A stretch of 64,000 nucleotides of DNA from Jannaschia sp. S6380 (GTDB lineage: Bacteria; Pseudomonadota; Alphaproteobacteria; Rhodobacterales; Rhodobacteraceae). How positions within the stretch are numbered: position 1 is the first letter of the stretch; each line of letters starts with the position of its first letter. The DNA lies in NCBI RefSeq assembly GCF_023015695.1, contig NZ_JALKAS010000001.1, positions 248,001 through 312,000 on the forward strand, written 5' to 3'. The position numbers were made by a program, and so were the translations under genes. This document shows positions 9,735 through 19,103 of this stretch, in pieces. The notes beneath the pieces were generated by a model. That model ran no database searches. It saw nothing but the letters and a program-made list of their open reading frames with translations, and was not told the DNA's origin.

Positions 9735-10739
9735 CTACGCCGTTGCCAACGCGGCAGCCATACTGCGCCCGGCCCCGAGGATGTAGGGAGGCAGTGACAG
9801 CGAGTAGTGCCCGCAGTCGAGCCACCGGACGCGGGGGTCTTCTCCGGCCTGCCTGACGGCTCCTACCAGTTGCTCGGACAGGTTCGGCAGAACCACCGTG
9901 TCCCGTCTCGCCAGCACGAATTGCAGCGTCAGCCCACAACGGGCTAGCTTTGGCGCGTGCCGGGTAAGATCGAGAGGCGCCCACGCCCTTCGGAGTTGCG
10001 CCAGCTCGACCACGCCGTCCAGGCTGGCGCGAACGTGCCGCGTGGCGCGTCCAGTCCAAACCATGTCCGCGAGACTTCCCGCCGACAGGAAGAGGCCCGC
10101 GCACCCGACACGTTCGTCGTGGGCTGCTACGAGCCCCGCGACCCACGATCCGAGGCTCATCCCGAGGACGGAGACCCGCTCGAAACCGACGTCCCGCAGG
10201 ATGCCCACCAGCGCCCGGCCGTCGAGGACCGCCTGCCGCATGGAACGAAGCGTCCGCCCAAGGTTGGCGCTCAGGATGTCGTCCACGTTCTCGGCCCCGG
10301 GCCGCCGCCGCTCCATGTGAAAGGGCATCGCAATCTGGACGACCGTGACGCCCTTACCCGCGAAGTAGCGGGCCAGACGCGAGGACCGCTCCCGCGCGTT
10401 CCAATGGTGGAACACAATTAGCGCGTGACCCCGCCCTTCGCCCTCGACCACGGATGCGTGAACCGTGTTGTTGGTCTCCACGTCTGACGGCAAGGGAGAC
10501 GGAATGCTGATCCAGCCGTCCTGCCACCACACCTCTTCCGCCGCGATCGGAGCCGGGGTGAAGAACGCAGGATCGTCGGCCGCCGCCTCTGCGCGCTCGC
10601 ACAGCGCATCGAGGTCCGAGGATGGGGCCGCGTCGGGGAAGGGCAGGTCCACGTCGATGGCCGGCCTCATGGGCCGCTTGGCCGCGTCGCCGCGTGCCGC
10701 CCGGCGTTCGTCCCAGAGGTCGAGCACACTATGAAGCAC
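9735..10739 (-). CDS. alpha/beta hydrolase, RcgR-like
   Basis: A 334-aa alpha/beta hydrolase. The nucleophile elbow is GMSLGS (Ser195), with candidate Asp280 in ARRDT and His311 in DCGHYS completing the triad. An HHW motif at 111-113 could form the oxyanion region. The protein resembles ABHD18-type hydrolases. Its start overlaps the end of the upstream 8-helix membrane protein by 11 bases. This pair recalls RcgR (putative lactone hydrolase) and RcgA, described as affecting conjugation of rhizobial plasmids; the family match is from memory. Role in transfer control is inference. Confidence 0.7.
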   Translation of the reverse strand: MLHSVLDLWDERRAARGDAAKRPMRPAIDVDLPFPDAAPSSDLDALCERAEAAADDPAFFTPAPIAAEEVWWQDGWISIPSPLPSDVETNNTVHASVVEGEGRGHALIVFHHWNARERSSRLARYFAGKGVTVVQIAMPFHMERRRPGAENVDDILSANLGRTLRSMRQAVLDGRALVGILRDVGFERVSVLGMSLGSWVAGLVAAHDERVGCAGLFLSAGSLADMVWTGRATRHVRASLDGVVELAQLRRAWAPLDLTRHAPKLARCGLTLQFVLARRDTVVLPNLSEQLVGAVRQAGEDPRVRWLDCGHYSLSLPPYILGAGRSMAAALATA

Positions 10740-12300
10740 GTCGTCCCTCCGATGCTTCGCATGTTCGCGAAACCCCGAAGCCGGGGTCGATCAGTCCGTA
10801 GATGCCCAGCAGGACGGCCAACGCCAACAGGACCGCGAAGCCGGGGAACGCCCCGACCAAGAGATAGGCCGCGACAATCACGCCCAGAGCCGCCGCCATG
10901 CGGAATGAGACATCGTTCTGCCGGGCGGGCACCCCCACCCGAACGATGCCGTAGATCATCACCGTGCATGTCGGCAGGGCCACGATGAGACTGGTGTAGT
11001 GCATCGCGAACCCGTATTCGGCCTCGGAGGGATTCAATGGCAGGCCGCCCCAAAGGGAGGCGGTGTCCGCGAACAGCCAGGCCCAGACGTCGAGCGCGTC
11101 AGACCCCAAGAACCGGTTCTGCACGATCATGCAGATTGCCATCAACATGCCCGCGACAGAGCAGCGGAACAGGCCGTCCAAGATCTTGCGGGCCACATCG
11201 CCCGTCAAAGGCTTGCATCGAGCGGCACCCTTCGAGATCGTCCAGTAATCATCCGCGAGGGTGTAGAGCAAGATCAGACCCGCGAACATTAAGTAGAAGC
11301 ATACAGCCATGTAGAGATAGGCGACGCCGCTGAGCATGATCGCCTCCGGGATCGTCACAACGTCGGGACGGACCAGCGCGACCGACGCCCAGTCGATGTC
11401 GTCTTCATCGACCCCCGCCCGCAGCGGGAGCATCCGAGCGCCGACCCACTGCATCAGCCCCGCGAAGACGATACAGATAAGCAGGACGGCCCAGAAGGTT
11501 GCGCCGGACCTCTGGACCCTCGCGACCCATCCGTCAGCAGCACTCGACGCCTGTGCATTAGGTAGGAGTGCTGCGCGGCCCCGCGACCGCCAGAAGGCCA
11601 CGAGGTCGCCTGCGAAGATCACGAAGAGTGGCAGAAACAGCATGAACAGGAAGGTCCAGTTTGTCGCCCAGTGGAACCCGACTTGTTTCTCGATCCCGTC
11701 CGCCCGGACGTAGGTAATGCTGTGATTGCCGATGAAGAAGGCTACGAATTGAAGCGCCGTCGCGCCGGCGAAGATCGAGGCGGGGAGATTTAGAGGTCCC
11801 CCGAGACCGAAGATCCTTTCCGACCACACTGCGAGTCCGCCGCGGTGCGTCTTGCGCGGGCGATCAGCTAGTCTCCTATATTCCGTCGGGGTGGTGATAG
11901 GCTCTTCGGCCGTTTCCACACGAGTCCGCGCCTGGACTCGCGCGGCCCGCCTGTTTTCCGCAAGCAGGCTGAGGGAGGCGCGCAACTCTCGCTGCCAGTC
12001 CCCTGTCGCTTCGGGATCCCCACACCCGAAGATCCGGGCCAGCCAGCGCACGTTCTCCGGGCTGACCCCCTTCTGGTTATCCTGAAACCAGAGCTGGACG
12101 GTTCGAAGCTCGATCCCCTTCCGGTTCGCGTCGATGGCCGTGATTGCCTCTGCCAGTAGGTCGGGCGTCCACGGGCCGTGTGGCAAACCCTCCAGGTCAA
12201 CCGGCCGACCAGCTCCTACCGCTGTAAGGCGCTGGAACAGCACCTTGAATTCCTGCGTATTGCCGTCCGGTGGGACGAAATATTTCCCATTCAATATCAA
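10729..12300 (-). CDS. polytopic membrane protein with HTH-like N terminus, RcgA-like
   Basis: A 523-aa protein. Residues 1-130 are soluble and contain a segment about 45-95 (ending in ENVRWLARIFGC) that reads like a helix-turn-helix or homeodomain-type helical bundle. Residues 165-510 carry about eight transmembrane helices with a large loop around 280-315. The protein matches my recollection of the RcgA family of putative transporters found with RcgR on conjugative elements. It is the first gene of a two-gene leftward operon with the hydrolase. The substrate is unknown. Confidence 0.62.
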   Translation of the reverse strand: MILNGKYFVPPDGNTQEFKVLFQRLTAVGAGRPVDLEGLPHGPWTPDLLAEAITAIDANRKGIELRTVQLWFQDNQKGVSPENVRWLARIFGCGDPEATGDWQRELRASLSLLAENRRAARVQARTRVETAEEPITTPTEYRRLADRPRKTHRGGLAVWSERIFGLGGPLNLPASIFAGATALQFVAFFIGNHSITYVRADGIEKQVGFHWATNWTFLFMLFLPLFVIFAGDLVAFWRSRGRAALLPNAQASSAADGWVARVQRSGATFWAVLLICIVFAGLMQWVGARMLPLRAGVDEDDIDWASVALVRPDVVTIPEAIMLSGVAYLYMAVCFYLMFAGLILLYTLADDYWTISKGAARCKPLTGDVARKILDGLFRCSVAGMLMAICMIVQNRFLGSDALDVWAWLFADTASLWGGLPLNPSEAEYGFAMHYTSLIVALPTCTVMIYGIVRVGVPARQNDVSFRMAAALGVIVAAYLLVGAFPGFAVLLALAVLLGIYGLIDPGFGVSRTCEASEGRRAS

Positions 12301-12431
12301 GGGTTTGCGCGCCTACTTTTCGCGTCGTTTCGCTCTCCTTCGTAGTGTTTCGTGATCTAGCCCATCGATGATGTCCATCTTTCGCCGAGGGAGGGCCAAA
12401 TCAGCGCAGATGTCCGCCGGATCTGCATTCG

Positions 12432-13205
12432 ATGCCGTCAAGGGAGGGGAGCGACATGGGACAACGTCACCGACAACACCAGTTCGACATGCCCAAGCGG
12501 GATACGATCCGCGTTCGGAAGGGCCTCGCTGGTACGGGGGAGTTGCCGGGCGGGCTACGGGTCGAGCGGCGTGCCCGCCGCATCCATGTCCCACTGCTCG
12601 AGACGTCCGGCGCACCATCAAGGGCGATGGCGAACCAGTGGCTTGCCGTCTACACCATGGCCCTCAACGAAGAGAACGCGGCTGGCTGGCGGGTCGTGAC
12701 GGTCTCGACGACCAGCCCCGCGGGGGTCGTTCCAGCCGTCCTGCGATACGCTCAGACCTTCGTGCCAGGTTTCGAGTTCGAGGAGATGCGCGTCTATCTT
12801 CTGACGGCTGCCGCGATCGGTGCCCTGATCAAAACCAACGCGTCTATATCCGGAGCCGAGGTCGGCTGCCAAGGTGAAGTGGGCTTCGCATCGGCGATGG
12901 CTGCCGCCGGGCTTGCGGTTGTTATCGGTGCGACGCCGGATCAGGTCGAGAACGCCGCAGAGATGGCGCTCGAGCATCATCTCGGGATGACCTGCGATCC
13001 GATTGGCGTGCTGGTTCAAGTTCCCTGCATAGAGCGCAATGCGTTCGGTGCCGTGAAGGCGGTGACGGCGGCCTCGCTCGCGTTGCATGGCGTCGGTCGG
13101 CAGATCGTTTCGCTCGACGTCGCGATCGAAGCGATGCGGCGGACCGACGAGGACGTGTCGGACGAGTACAAGGAAACGAGCCGCGCCCCCTTGCTTCGCA
13201 AGTGA
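12432..13205 (+). pseudogene. remnant of L-serine dehydratase (sdaA-like), N-terminal domain missing
   Basis: From about residue 24 the 257-aa frame follows the C-terminal catalytic domain of L-serine ammonia-lyase: LPGGLRVERRARR, then NEENAAG, NASISGAEVGCQGEVG, TCDPIG and VPCIERNAFGAVKA. The three iron-sulfur cysteines (GCQG, TCDP, PCIE) survive. The N-terminal beta domain of roughly 150-200 residues is absent, and the normally invariant RVVTAPTNGAAG reads RVVTVSTTSPAG. An active enzyme is unlikely, so I call it a decayed fragment. The first 20 or so residues have no homology and the true start, if any, is uncertain. Confidence 0.65.
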
Positions 13206-13395
13206 GCGTATTTCGACCGGAGTGCTGATGGTCCGGATGAAATCAACTGAATCATCCGCTGGGAAATGGAGTACATGAGCATCCTTCTCAGTTTGCTCAG
13301 ATAGGAATGGGCCCCATTGGGAACATGGCTTGGCATCCCTCCACCAAGAGACCGAAAAAACTATTGATCGATACGCTTAGAAACGGAGTGAGTCC

Positions 13396-14298
13396 TTGGA
13401 ATTGCGCCAACTTCGCTATTTTGTGGCTGTCGCCGATGCAGGAAGCATCAGCGCGGCAGCGCGCGAATTGGGAGTATCGCAACCGACGATAAGCGATCGG
13501 ATCCGCGCGTTGGAGGACAGTGTCAAAAGCAATCTATTCGAGCGCCAGCCTCGGGGAATGCGACTGACCTTCGCCGGCAGACATTTCTTGGTGCTCGCGA
13601 GGCGGATCGTGACGGATGTCGATGAGGCTTCGAATTTCGCCGAGCGTACTGCTCGGATTCAAGTCGGCACCTTGTCGCTCGGCTTCTATACTTCGCTCGC
13701 GAACGGGCCGTTCCGGCAGACACTCAAGAATTTTCGGGATGCGTCTCCGGACGTGACACTCGAGTTGCATGAGGGCAATCCGACCGAGCTTCTTGCCGCC
13801 CTTCGAGAGCGTCACATTGAGCTTGCAATTACCGTACTCGACGTCTCCGCGACGGGGTTCGAGACCCAAACCCTTTGGGACGAAGATCTGGTCGTCGCGA
13901 TCCCGTCCGCTCACGCGCTGGCCAAGAAAGACAGCATCACTTGGGCTGATCTGGAGGGTCAGCCGATCGTCATGCGCAGTTGGGCCAGCGGAAGCGCGCC
14001 CTACGACCTACTGCCAGGCCGCATCTCTCCCGACGGATACGTCCCAACGGAGCGGCATTTCGTATCACGGGAAGCGCTGCTGGGTATCGTCGGCCTCGAT
14101 ATGGGACTTACCGTCATCGGTGGATCGGCCATAGGGCTCTCCATGCCGGGCATAGTCTTGAAGCCAATGTCGGGCCCGGACGTCACCTTGCCTGTGATGG
14201 CGGTGTGGCTGCCCGGGAACGATAATCCGGCACGCGGCCGGTTCGTCGCCATGCTTCGGGATTGGCAACCGCGTGCGGCTCAATCACCGCAGGCTTGA
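13396..14298 (+). CDS. LysR-family transcriptional regulator
   Basis: A 300-aa regulator. The N-terminal winged HTH (residues 1-60) shows the usual LRYFVAVADAGSISAAA and LGVSQPTISDRIRALED pattern. An effector-binding domain of periplasmic-binding-protein fold occupies about 90-290. It starts with TTG at 13396, supported by a CGGAG ribosome site 8 bases upstream; no better ATG exists. It converges on the DUF2274 gene, the stops overlapping by 19 bases. Its neighbours (trb operon, serine dehydratase remnant) do not reveal the effector. Confidence 0.85.
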   Translation: MELRQLRYFVAVADAGSISAAARELGVSQPTISDRIRALEDSVKSNLFERQPRGMRLTFAGRHFLVLARRIVTDVDEASNFAERTARIQVGTLSLGFYTSLANGPFRQTLKNFRDASPDVTLELHEGNPTELLAALRERHIELAITVLDVSATGFETQTLWDEDLVVAIPSAHALAKKDSITWADLEGQPIVMRSWASGSAPYDLLPGRISPDGYVPTERHFVSREALLGIVGLDMGLTVIGGSAIGLSMPGIVLKPMSGPDVTLPVMAVWLPGNDNPARGRFVAMLRDWQPRAAQSPQA

Positions 14299-14552
14299 TC
14301 CTTCGTGGACGCGGCAGGCGGGGTCCGGGATTGTCCGGCAGGCGCCCGCTTTAGTTTCGCAAATCCTCTATCTGTCGCCATGAACCGTGAGAGCATCGGC
14401 GCAACGATCTTTGCTGGTTCGACACGGTCGCCCGTCTCGCCCCCGAGCAGCTCGGCATAAGCGATCAGGTCGCGGTGCACCGCGGCTGGCAGCTCGATCG
14501 TCAGTTTCACGGGTGTCTCGTCCACGAGTGGTCCGAGCTTCAGCTTGGCCAT
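14280..14552 (-). CDS. DUF2274 protein, last gene of the trb operon
   Basis: A 90-aa protein beginning MAKLKLGPLVDETPVKLTIE, the typical opening of DUF2274 proteins that follow trbI in alphaproteobacterial conjugative elements. The pattern of a short beta strand then two helices resembles a ribbon-helix-helix fold. The start at 14552 lies 2 bases after the trbI stop. Function not established. Confidence 0.8.
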   Translation of the reverse strand: MAKLKLGPLVDETPVKLTIELPAAVHRDLIAYAELLGGETGDRVEPAKIVAPMLSRFMATDRGFAKLKRAPAGQSRTPPAASTKDQACGD

Positions 14553-14554
14553 GA

Positions 14555-15748
14555 TCACTCCCTTAGCGGTTCCAATACGAGATCGCGGGTCACGATGACG
14601 TTTACCGGCGTGCCCGGCCGGATCGTCAGCGTGGGGGGCATTTCCAGCTGGCGCTGGATGATCCGCTCGCCTGCGGTTCCGACCGTCTGCTGGGCGCTGT
14701 CGCGGATCGCATCGGCGATCGCATCTTCCCCGTCGCGCCCGGCTTCGAGCCCGACGCCGATCAGCGTGGCGAGGCCCGCGGCGCGGAACACCCGCCCCCA
14801 ATGGTCGTCGACCCGGTCTTCGACGCCTGCATAGCCTTGTCGATCCGCGCCCGGCAGGCGTTCGAGGGTGATCGAGCGGCCGGCTGGCAGGATGAGCCGC
14901 GTCCAGACGAGCAGGATTCGGGATTGCCCTGCGCCGACCTCGGCGTCGTAGGTGCCAAGCAGGCGCGCGCCCTGTGGGATGAGGAGAATGCCGCCGGTCG
15001 GGCTGTCGTAGACCGCTTGGGTGACCTGGGCGGTGACCTGCCCTGGCAGGTCGGATCGGATGCCGGTCATCAGCGCCGCCGGGATCACGGCGCCGGCCTG
15101 CAACAGGAAGGGGCTCCCGGGCGGGGCGATGCGGTCGCCGCTCACCACGCGGCGGTCGACGGGGGCGTCGAGGAAGGTTTGCCGCCTATCCGTCGCCGTC
15201 TGCTCCGCGGTGGGCTGCAGGCCCGTCAGGTCCGGGAAGGGCGCCGGTTGGGCCGCAAGCCCGGTGGATCGTGCGGGCTGTCCGGCACTGGACGATTGTG
15301 TGAAGAGCTGGCTCGTGCGCGCGGCCTCGATCTCGGCGAGGCGGCGTTGCTCCTCGGGATCGAGGGTCTGAACCGGTTGTATTGTCGGCGGTGTGATGGG
15401 CTGGCCGCGTTCCTGAGTGCGCAGGATCGGCCGTCCGAGATCGCCGGGCAGGGGTGGTCCGAGGGTCGGGACCTCGCGCGGGATGTCGGAATAGTCCCGC
15501 GGCAGGCGCGTCAGCTCGTCCGCGGTCGGCGGATTGTCGGTGCGATAGAGCTCGGCGGGCGCGCTTCGTTCGCGGCTTTGCAGCGCGACGATCAGCATTC
15601 CGCCGATGGCCAGGGCCACGAGGGCCGCACCGGCGCCGAGCACGCGTCGCGACAGGCGCACGACCCGCGGCGGGTCCGGCCGCAGCCGCATCTCGGCTGC
15701 AATCTCCTCCCGGACGGCATCCGGTCCGTCTTCCGGTCGCGCGGTCAC
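14555..15748 (-). CDS. trbI: TrbI, VirB10-like T4SS core protein
   Basis: A 397-aa component of the conjugative type IV secretion channel spanning both membranes. One inner-membrane helix (about 36-56), a long Pro-rich periplasmic linker (70-190), then the C-terminal VirB10 beta domain with APPGSPFLLQAGAVIPAAL, IPQGARLLGTYD and the late VGLEAG antenna region. The start overlaps the trbG stop by 4 bases, so translation is coupled. Confidence 0.93.
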   Translation of the reverse strand: MTARPEDGPDAVREEIAAEMRLRPDPPRVVRLSRRVLGAGAALVALAIGGMLIVALQSRERSAPAELYRTDNPPTADELTRLPRDYSDIPREVPTLGPPLPGDLGRPILRTQERGQPITPPTIQPVQTLDPEEQRRLAEIEAARTSQLFTQSSSAGQPARSTGLAAQPAPFPDLTGLQPTAEQTATDRRQTFLDAPVDRRVVSGDRIAPPGSPFLLQAGAVIPAALMTGIRSDLPGQVTAQVTQAVYDSPTGGILLIPQGARLLGTYDAEVGAGQSRILLVWTRLILPAGRSITLERLPGADRQGYAGVEDRVDDHWGRVFRAAGLATLIGVGLEAGRDGEDAIADAIRDSAQQTVGTAGERIIQRQLEMPPTLTIRPGTPVNVIVTRDLVLEPLRE

Positions 15749-16758
15749 AACTTGCCTCCGATGCGTCGGTCTTGCGTCAGTGGGGCCGGAGCTACCGCGC
15801 TTTGCTGTCGTCGGACGATCCGGACGACCTGTTGCGCCCGACCTGTTCCGAGACGCAACTCGGCCGCTGCGAAGAGCCGATCGACGATGATCACGTTGCG
15901 ATGCACCCGGCTGTTGACCAGTTCCGGTGAGCCGTCCGATCCGAGCACGAAGAGCGGCGGCATCTCGCCCTGCACGATGCCGCGGGGGAATTCGATATAG
16001 ACCCGACGACCGTCGTCGTAGACCTGTCGCGGCCGCCAGGGCGGCGCGGGCGCCTCGACCTGCAACGCGTAGCGGTGGTTGCGGTGGGACGGGGCAGGCA
16101 GGATCGGAGCTGCCGGGATACCCGCCGTCGATCCGCGACGGGTCCGCTCCGCGGGATAGTACCAGGCGACCGACGGCATGTGGGTCGCCTCATCGGAGAT
16201 CAGTTCCAAGTGATAGGTCCGGCGGTCGGTGTTGAGGATGAGGTTGGTCTCGATGTCGGGCCGAGTCGGCTTGACCAATACATGGACCCGGGCCGAGCGA
16301 CCCGCGCCGCTGACGGTGTCGCCGATGATCCAGCGCGCGGTGTCGCCGGCGGCGATCGGACCGTCGCCGACCAGCCGCTCGCCGTAGTCGAGCGCAATCT
16401 CGGTGATCTTCCCGGGGCTGGCATAGATCCGGTAGAGCGCGCCCGGGCTGTAATGATAGACCTGCACGGCGTTGAAATACCCCGCGCGCCGCGGTTCGAT
16501 CCGTGCGGCGCCGTTGGCGGCGGCGATCCGGGCGGTCGGCGTGGCCGCACCCTCGGTCCCGCCGCGTGCAGGCGTCACGACCGGTGGGCGATGCAGCGGC
16601 TCGGGGCCAGACTCGACGACGACGGCGGGCGGTGGAGGCAGCGGCGGGACGGAGGCATCGTAGTCGATCTGCGGCAGCGGCTCCGTCGCGCAGGCCGAGA
16701 GGAGTAGGGCTGCGACGATCACGGGGGCCAAGCGGGGCAGGGGCGCGCGGTCGATCAT
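15745..16758 (-). CDS. trbG: TrbG, VirB9-like outer-membrane T4SS lipoprotein
   Basis: A 337-aa protein. The signal peptide ends in a lipobox (LLLSAC, Cys21), so it is probably a lipoprotein. VirB9 domain signatures include YHYSPGALYRIYASPGKIT, then VLVKPTRPDIETNL and the C-terminal VYIEFPRGI. The frame is open further upstream, but the start at 16758 yields the signal peptide and overlaps the trbF stop by 4 bases. Confidence 0.92.
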   Translation of the reverse strand: MIDRAPLPRLAPVIVAALLLSACATEPLPQIDYDASVPPLPPPPAVVVESGPEPLHRPPVVTPARGGTEGAATPTARIAAANGAARIEPRRAGYFNAVQVYHYSPGALYRIYASPGKITEIALDYGERLVGDGPIAAGDTARWIIGDTVSGAGRSARVHVLVKPTRPDIETNLILNTDRRTYHLELISDEATHMPSVAWYYPAERTRRGSTAGIPAAPILPAPSHRNHRYALQVEAPAPPWRPRQVYDDGRRVYIEFPRGIVQGEMPPLFVLGSDGSPELVNSRVHRNVIIVDRLFAAAELRLGTGRAQQVVRIVRRQQSAVAPAPLTQDRRIGGKL

Positions 16759-17438
16759 TCGCCCATCTCCCGCGACCAGTCGAGCGCGTGGACATAGATG
16801 CCGAGCGGGTTCTTGCGCAGCCGCTCGGTATCGCGCGGTGGCTGCACCACGATGGTGAGAATGGCGGTCCAACGCTCGGTCCCGACGAGCTGGCCGTTGT
16901 CGTAGCGCCGCTCGCTCCAGGCGACACGGAACGAGTCAGGAGAGGCGCGGATGACGCTGGAGACGTCGACCGAGACCTGTTCCTCGCCGACACGTGCGAA
17001 CGGGTCCGCCTCGCGGGCATAGTCGTTGAGCGCCAGCGCGCCGCGATCCGTGGTGAAGTCGTAGGCTTCGAGCCACTGGCGCCGCAGAACGATCGGATCG
17101 GCCGGGATGCTGCGGACCTCCTCGATGAACCGCGCGAGATGCCAGGCGAACTGGGCGTCGGTCGGATCATAGGATCCGTCGGCCGGGCCGACGGCCTGGG
17201 CCTGGCCCAGCTCGTCGACCTGCACGACCCAGGGCACGACATTGCCTTGCAGGGATTGCCAGACGAGGGCCGCGGTAAGCCCGGCGACGAGGCCCAGCTG
17301 CCCGAGCGCCATCACCCGCCAGTTCTTGGCCTGCACCCGGGCCGAGCCGATCCGGTCGTCCCAGGCCTGGCCGGCGCGCTGGTAGGGCGTTTCCGGCTCC
17401 GGCGTCTTGCCGTAGGCGGTCGAGGGACGCTTGAACAT
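16755..17438 (-). CDS. trbF: TrbF, VirB8-like T4SS protein
   Basis: A 227-aa bitopic inner-membrane protein: cytoplasmic N terminus, one helix at about residues 46-66, then the periplasmic VirB8/TrbF NTF2-like domain (FIEEVRSIPADPIVL, then RWTAILTIVVQPP). It starts just after trbL and its stop overlaps trbG. Confidence 0.92.
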   Translation of the reverse strand: MFKRPSTAYGKTPEPETPYQRAGQAWDDRIGSARVQAKNWRVMALGQLGLVAGLTAALVWQSLQGNVVPWVVQVDELGQAQAVGPADGSYDPTDAQFAWHLARFIEEVRSIPADPIVLRRQWLEAYDFTTDRGALALNDYAREADPFARVGEEQVSVDVSSVIRASPDSFRVAWSERRYDNGQLVGTERWTAILTIVVQPPRDTERLRKNPLGIYVHALDWSREMGE

Positions 17439-17441
17439 GGT

Positions 17442-18752
17442 CTACTCCTTTCCCGAGAGACTGATGGAGGTGCCGGACCCGCCGCCATCGCCCGCGCGCA
17501 GGGCATGGGCGATGGTGTTCGTGCCGTGGCTGAGGGATTGCGCGCGCTTCATCCGCCGCGCCCAGTCCGGCGGCGTACCGCTGCCACCGGCACTGGCGGC
17601 CGCGCCAACAGCCGAGGTCGCAGGAGGCGGTCCCCCGGCGGCCTGCGATCCCGCCTGGCCTCCGGCGACGAAGCTCTGCTTCATCGCCCCGGCCGCTCGG
17701 CGCAGCGGCGAGGTGGCGGTGCCGGCACCCGCCTTGGCCAGACCGAGGCTGCCGTCCGCCATGGCTTTCGCAGTGCTCGATGCGCCGCTGGCCCCCGTCC
17801 GGTAGGCCCCGGCGGCCCCGCCCGCGAGGGACGCGCCGCCGCGCGCGGCCGTGCCTGCGGCACTGCCGCCCATGCGGAGCGCCGCGCCGCCCGCCATGGC
17901 AGCCCCGCCGACGGCAAGGCCGGTTCCGACAGCGGCGCCTGCGCCGAGTTGCGGGCCCCCTGAGATCAGGCCGTTGGCGATCCCGGGTCCGAAGATGCCA
18001 AGGCCGAGGAGGGCGAGGGCGGCGAGCACGATCGCCATGGCGTCCTCAATGGTGGGTGTCGCGGCGCCGAAGCCCGCGGTGAATTCGCCGAAGAGGGTCG
18101 AGCCGATGCCGATGATCACGGCAAGGACCAGCACCTTCACGCCCGAGGAGACGACATTGCCGAGGACGCGCTCGGCCAGGAAGGCGGTCTTTCCGAAGAG
18201 GCCGAACGGGATCAGCACGAAGCCCGCGAGCGTCGTCAGCTTGAACTCGATCAGCGTGACGAAGAGCTGGATGGCGAGGACGAAGAAGGACAGCAGCACC
18301 ACGCCCCAGGCGAACATCATGACGAGGATCTGCACGAAGTTCTCGAAAAATGAGATGTAGCGCAGGAGATCGGCGATGGATTCGAGGATGGGACGGCCGG
18401 CGTCTATGCCGACCTGGGCGACGCGGCCCGGCTGCAGGAACTCGGCGGCTGTGACGGAGCCGCCCGCAGCCTGCAGGCCGAGCCCGGCGAAGCTCTCGAA
18501 GACGATCTTGGCGAGCGCGTTCCAGTTGCCGATGATGTAGGCGAAGACGCCGACGAAGATCGTCTTCTTCACGAGCCGCGCGAGGATGTCGTCATCCGCC
18601 CCCCAGGCCCAGAAGAGGGCGGCGAGCGTCACGTCGATGACGATGAGCGTGGTGGCGAGGAACGCGACCTCGCCACCGAGCAGGCCGAAGCCGGAGTCGA
18701 TATAGCTGGTGAAGACCTGCAGGAAGCGATCGATGACGCCGGTGCCGCCCAT
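17442..18752 (-). CDS. trbL: TrbL, VirB6-like polytopic T4SS protein
   Basis: A 436-aa protein with 6-7 transmembrane helices in residues 20-270 and a long Gly/Ala/Ser-rich C-terminal tail (about 280-436). This is the usual TrbL architecture. It probably forms the inner-membrane pore through which DNA passes. It lies 3 bases from both the upstream trbK-like and downstream trbF genes. Confidence 0.9.
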   Translation of the reverse strand: MGGTGVIDRFLQVFTSYIDSGFGLLGGEVAFLATTLIVIDVTLAALFWAWGADDDILARLVKKTIFVGVFAYIIGNWNALAKIVFESFAGLGLQAAGGSVTAAEFLQPGRVAQVGIDAGRPILESIADLLRYISFFENFVQILVMMFAWGVVLLSFFVLAIQLFVTLIEFKLTTLAGFVLIPFGLFGKTAFLAERVLGNVVSSGVKVLVLAVIIGIGSTLFGEFTAGFGAATPTIEDAMAIVLAALALLGLGIFGPGIANGLISGGPQLGAGAAVGTGLAVGGAAMAGGAALRMGGSAAGTAARGGASLAGGAAGAYRTGASGASSTAKAMADGSLGLAKAGAGTATSPLRRAAGAMKQSFVAGGQAGSQAAGGPPPATSAVGAAASAGGSGTPPDWARRMKRAQSLSHGTNTIAHALRAGDGGGSGTSISLSGKE

Positions 18753-18755
18753 GGG

Positions 18756-19097
18756 TCAGTCCTGCCCTTGTGGCGGGCGCGTATCGTCCGGTGGACTGAT
18801 CGACGGAAGGGAGGGCGCCGGGTCGTGTTGGTCCTCTGGTTCCGCAACCCCGAGAAACCGGTCCCGCTCCTCCGACCAGAGGCGCAGGCAGGGCGGATCG
18901 TCGAGCGCGGCCGTGCCCCTGTCGCGGCAGGCGCGCAGCGCGTCGGTTCGGTCGACCGCCGGCGGCGGCGGGTCGGGTCGCGCGACAGAGGGCACCTCGG
19001 GTCCGTCGTCCGCACGATCGGCGACGATCGCCACGGCGAGGGGCGCAAGTCCCAGGACCAGCCCCAGCGAGATCAGAACCTTCGGGAGACGCCGCAT
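18756..19097 (-). CDS. TrbK-like entry-exclusion protein (TrbK-alt)
   Basis: A 113-aa protein with an N-terminal signal or anchor (residues 7-26), a short cysteine-bearing core (ALRACRDRG and DDPPCLRLWSEERDRFLG) and a Pro/Asp-rich tail. Position between trbJ and trbL, length and the paired cysteines match the alternative TrbK family thought to block entry of a second copy of the element. The exclusion role is by family analogy. Confidence 0.75.
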   Translation of the reverse strand: MRRLPKVLISLGLVLGLAPLAVAIVADRADDGPEVPSVARPDPPPPAVDRTDALRACRDRGTAALDDPPCLRLWSEERDRFLGVAEPEDQHDPAPSLPSISPPDDTRPPQGQD

Positions 19098-19103
19098 GAG
19101 GGA

